From positions 206,840 to 270,839 of the forward strand of contig NZ_SSHH01000002.1 in NCBI RefSeq assembly GCF_004965515.1: a stretch of 64,000 bases of DNA, written 5' to 3'. The DNA is from Alteraurantiacibacter aquimixticola. Its GTDB lineage: Bacteria; Pseudomonadota; Alphaproteobacteria; Sphingomonadales; Sphingomonadaceae. The notes beneath the pieces were generated by a model. That model saw nothing but the letters and a program-made list of their open reading frames with translations. It was not told the DNA's origin and did no database searches. The translations under genes were made by a program, and so were the position numbers. This document shows, one piece after another, positions 63,847 through 64,000 of the stretch (its first letter is position 1; the number at the start of each line of letters is the position of its first letter).

Positions 63847-63924
63847 TCGTCATTTCCGCGAGAGGGGGAATCCCGCTAGGGGGCACACCATGAACCGTGT
63901 CCCCGCTCGCGAAGGGGATGACGA
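63847..63924. repeat. Palindromic repeat between ilvN and ilvC
   Basis: TCGTCATTTCCGCGAG (63847-63862) and its near-complement CTCGCGAAGGGGATGACGA (63906-63924) enclose GGGGGAATCCCGC, giving a cruciform-capable 78-bp unit. The TCGTCATTCCCGCGA type of palindrome is a common interspersed element of sphingomonads and other alphaproteobacteria. It differs in sequence from the repeat at 53.6 kb. In an operon it could act as an mRNA processing or stability element. Confidence 0.75.
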
Positions 63925-63948
63925 GAGGACAAGAACGGGAAATACCAG

Positions 63949-64000
63949 ATGAAAGTCTATTACGACGCCGATTGCGACCTGAACCTGATCACCGACAAGA
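63949..64000 (+). CDS. ilvC: Ketol-acid reductoisomerase (partial, N-terminus only)
   Basis: Only the first 17 codons are in the window: MKVYYDADCDLNLITDK, the standard IlvC N-terminus. IlvC reduces and rearranges acetohydroxy acids with NADPH, the step after IlvBN. It lies 146 bp after ilvN on the same strand. The call rests on a short but characteristic stretch plus context. Confidence 0.9.
   Translation, partial: MKVYYDADCDLNLITDK

Overview
The window is a gene-dense, GC-rich chromosomal segment of an alphaproteobacterium. It most resembles the order Sphingomonadales, family Erythrobacteraceae (inference from gene content, gene order and protein style; no database search was possible). 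Supporting signs are ftsB-pdhA-pdhB with the lipoyl domain fused to the E1-beta subunit, tpiA-secG-pyrG facing ppiD-trpE, grxC-nitrilase-DUF1178, a large TonB-dependent receptor, an alphaproteobacterial heat-shock promoter with a ROSE thermometer, and interspersed palindromic repeats. Almost everything is core housekeeping. I see no prophage, insertion sequence, CRISPR array, restriction or toxin-antitoxin locus, or integrase.

Layout. 1-4.4 kb: an EF-hand membrane protein (cut by the window edge), a squalene/phytoene-synthase-like protein, and three translationally coupled TadE/TadG-like secreted proteins. 4.4-9.3 kb: pyruvate dehydrogenase E1 (pdhB, pdhA), ftsB, 4-hydroxyphenylpyruvate dioxygenase and an exported protein. 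9.3-15.6 kb: a two-domain MarR-like regulator, a 635-bp non-coding region with operator-like repeats, a TonB receptor and a quinone oxidoreductase. 15.7-18.2 kb: tRNA-Arg(CCT), DUF1178, a Nit-type amidase, grxC, and hsp20 with its sigma-32 promoter and ROSE element. 18.5-21.5 kb: pyrG, secG, tpiA. 21.7-28.8 kb: ppiD and trpE-(phosphodiester glycosidase)-trpG-trpD-trpC, then DUF3597. 28.9-34.7 kb: carA-(exported protein)-carB and greA. 34.8-42.2 kb: yqeY, a response regulator with its sensor kinase, dnaG, rpoD. 42.3-49.2 kb: a large secreted DUF11-like protein, rpiB-glyA-small membrane protein-nrdR-trmJ, a tandem pair of small secreted cysteine proteins, and rpsD. 49.2-57.2 kb: tgt, a DUF481 beta-barrel, an ABC exporter pair, a cupin, queA, a periplasmic cyclophilin, coaD, ispA and xseB. 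57.3-64 kb: purL, serB, miaA, then ilvB-ilvN and the first codons of ilvC.

How the genes fit together. Several pathways are represented by compact, often overlapping genes: tryptophan (trpE,G,D,C), arginine/pyrimidine (carAB, pyrG), branched-chain amino acids (ilvB,N,C), serine and one-carbon metabolism (serB, glyA), purines (purL), queuosine (queA, tgt) and other tRNA modification (miaA, trmJ), envelope protein folding (ppiD, cyclophilin, secG), and the transcription/replication core (rpoD, greA, dnaG, nrdR). Coupling through ATGA, TGATG, TTGA or GTGA overlaps, often with TTG or GTG starts, is frequent.

The most interesting items are uncharacterised exported genes lodged inside housekeeping operons (trp, car), a textbook heat-shock promoter plus RNA thermometer before hsp20, operator-like symmetry upstream of the TonB receptor and within the ilvB promoter, a small structured non-coding stretch beside pyrG, and the duplicated small secreted proteins. 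I did not find a convincing new multi-gene system.
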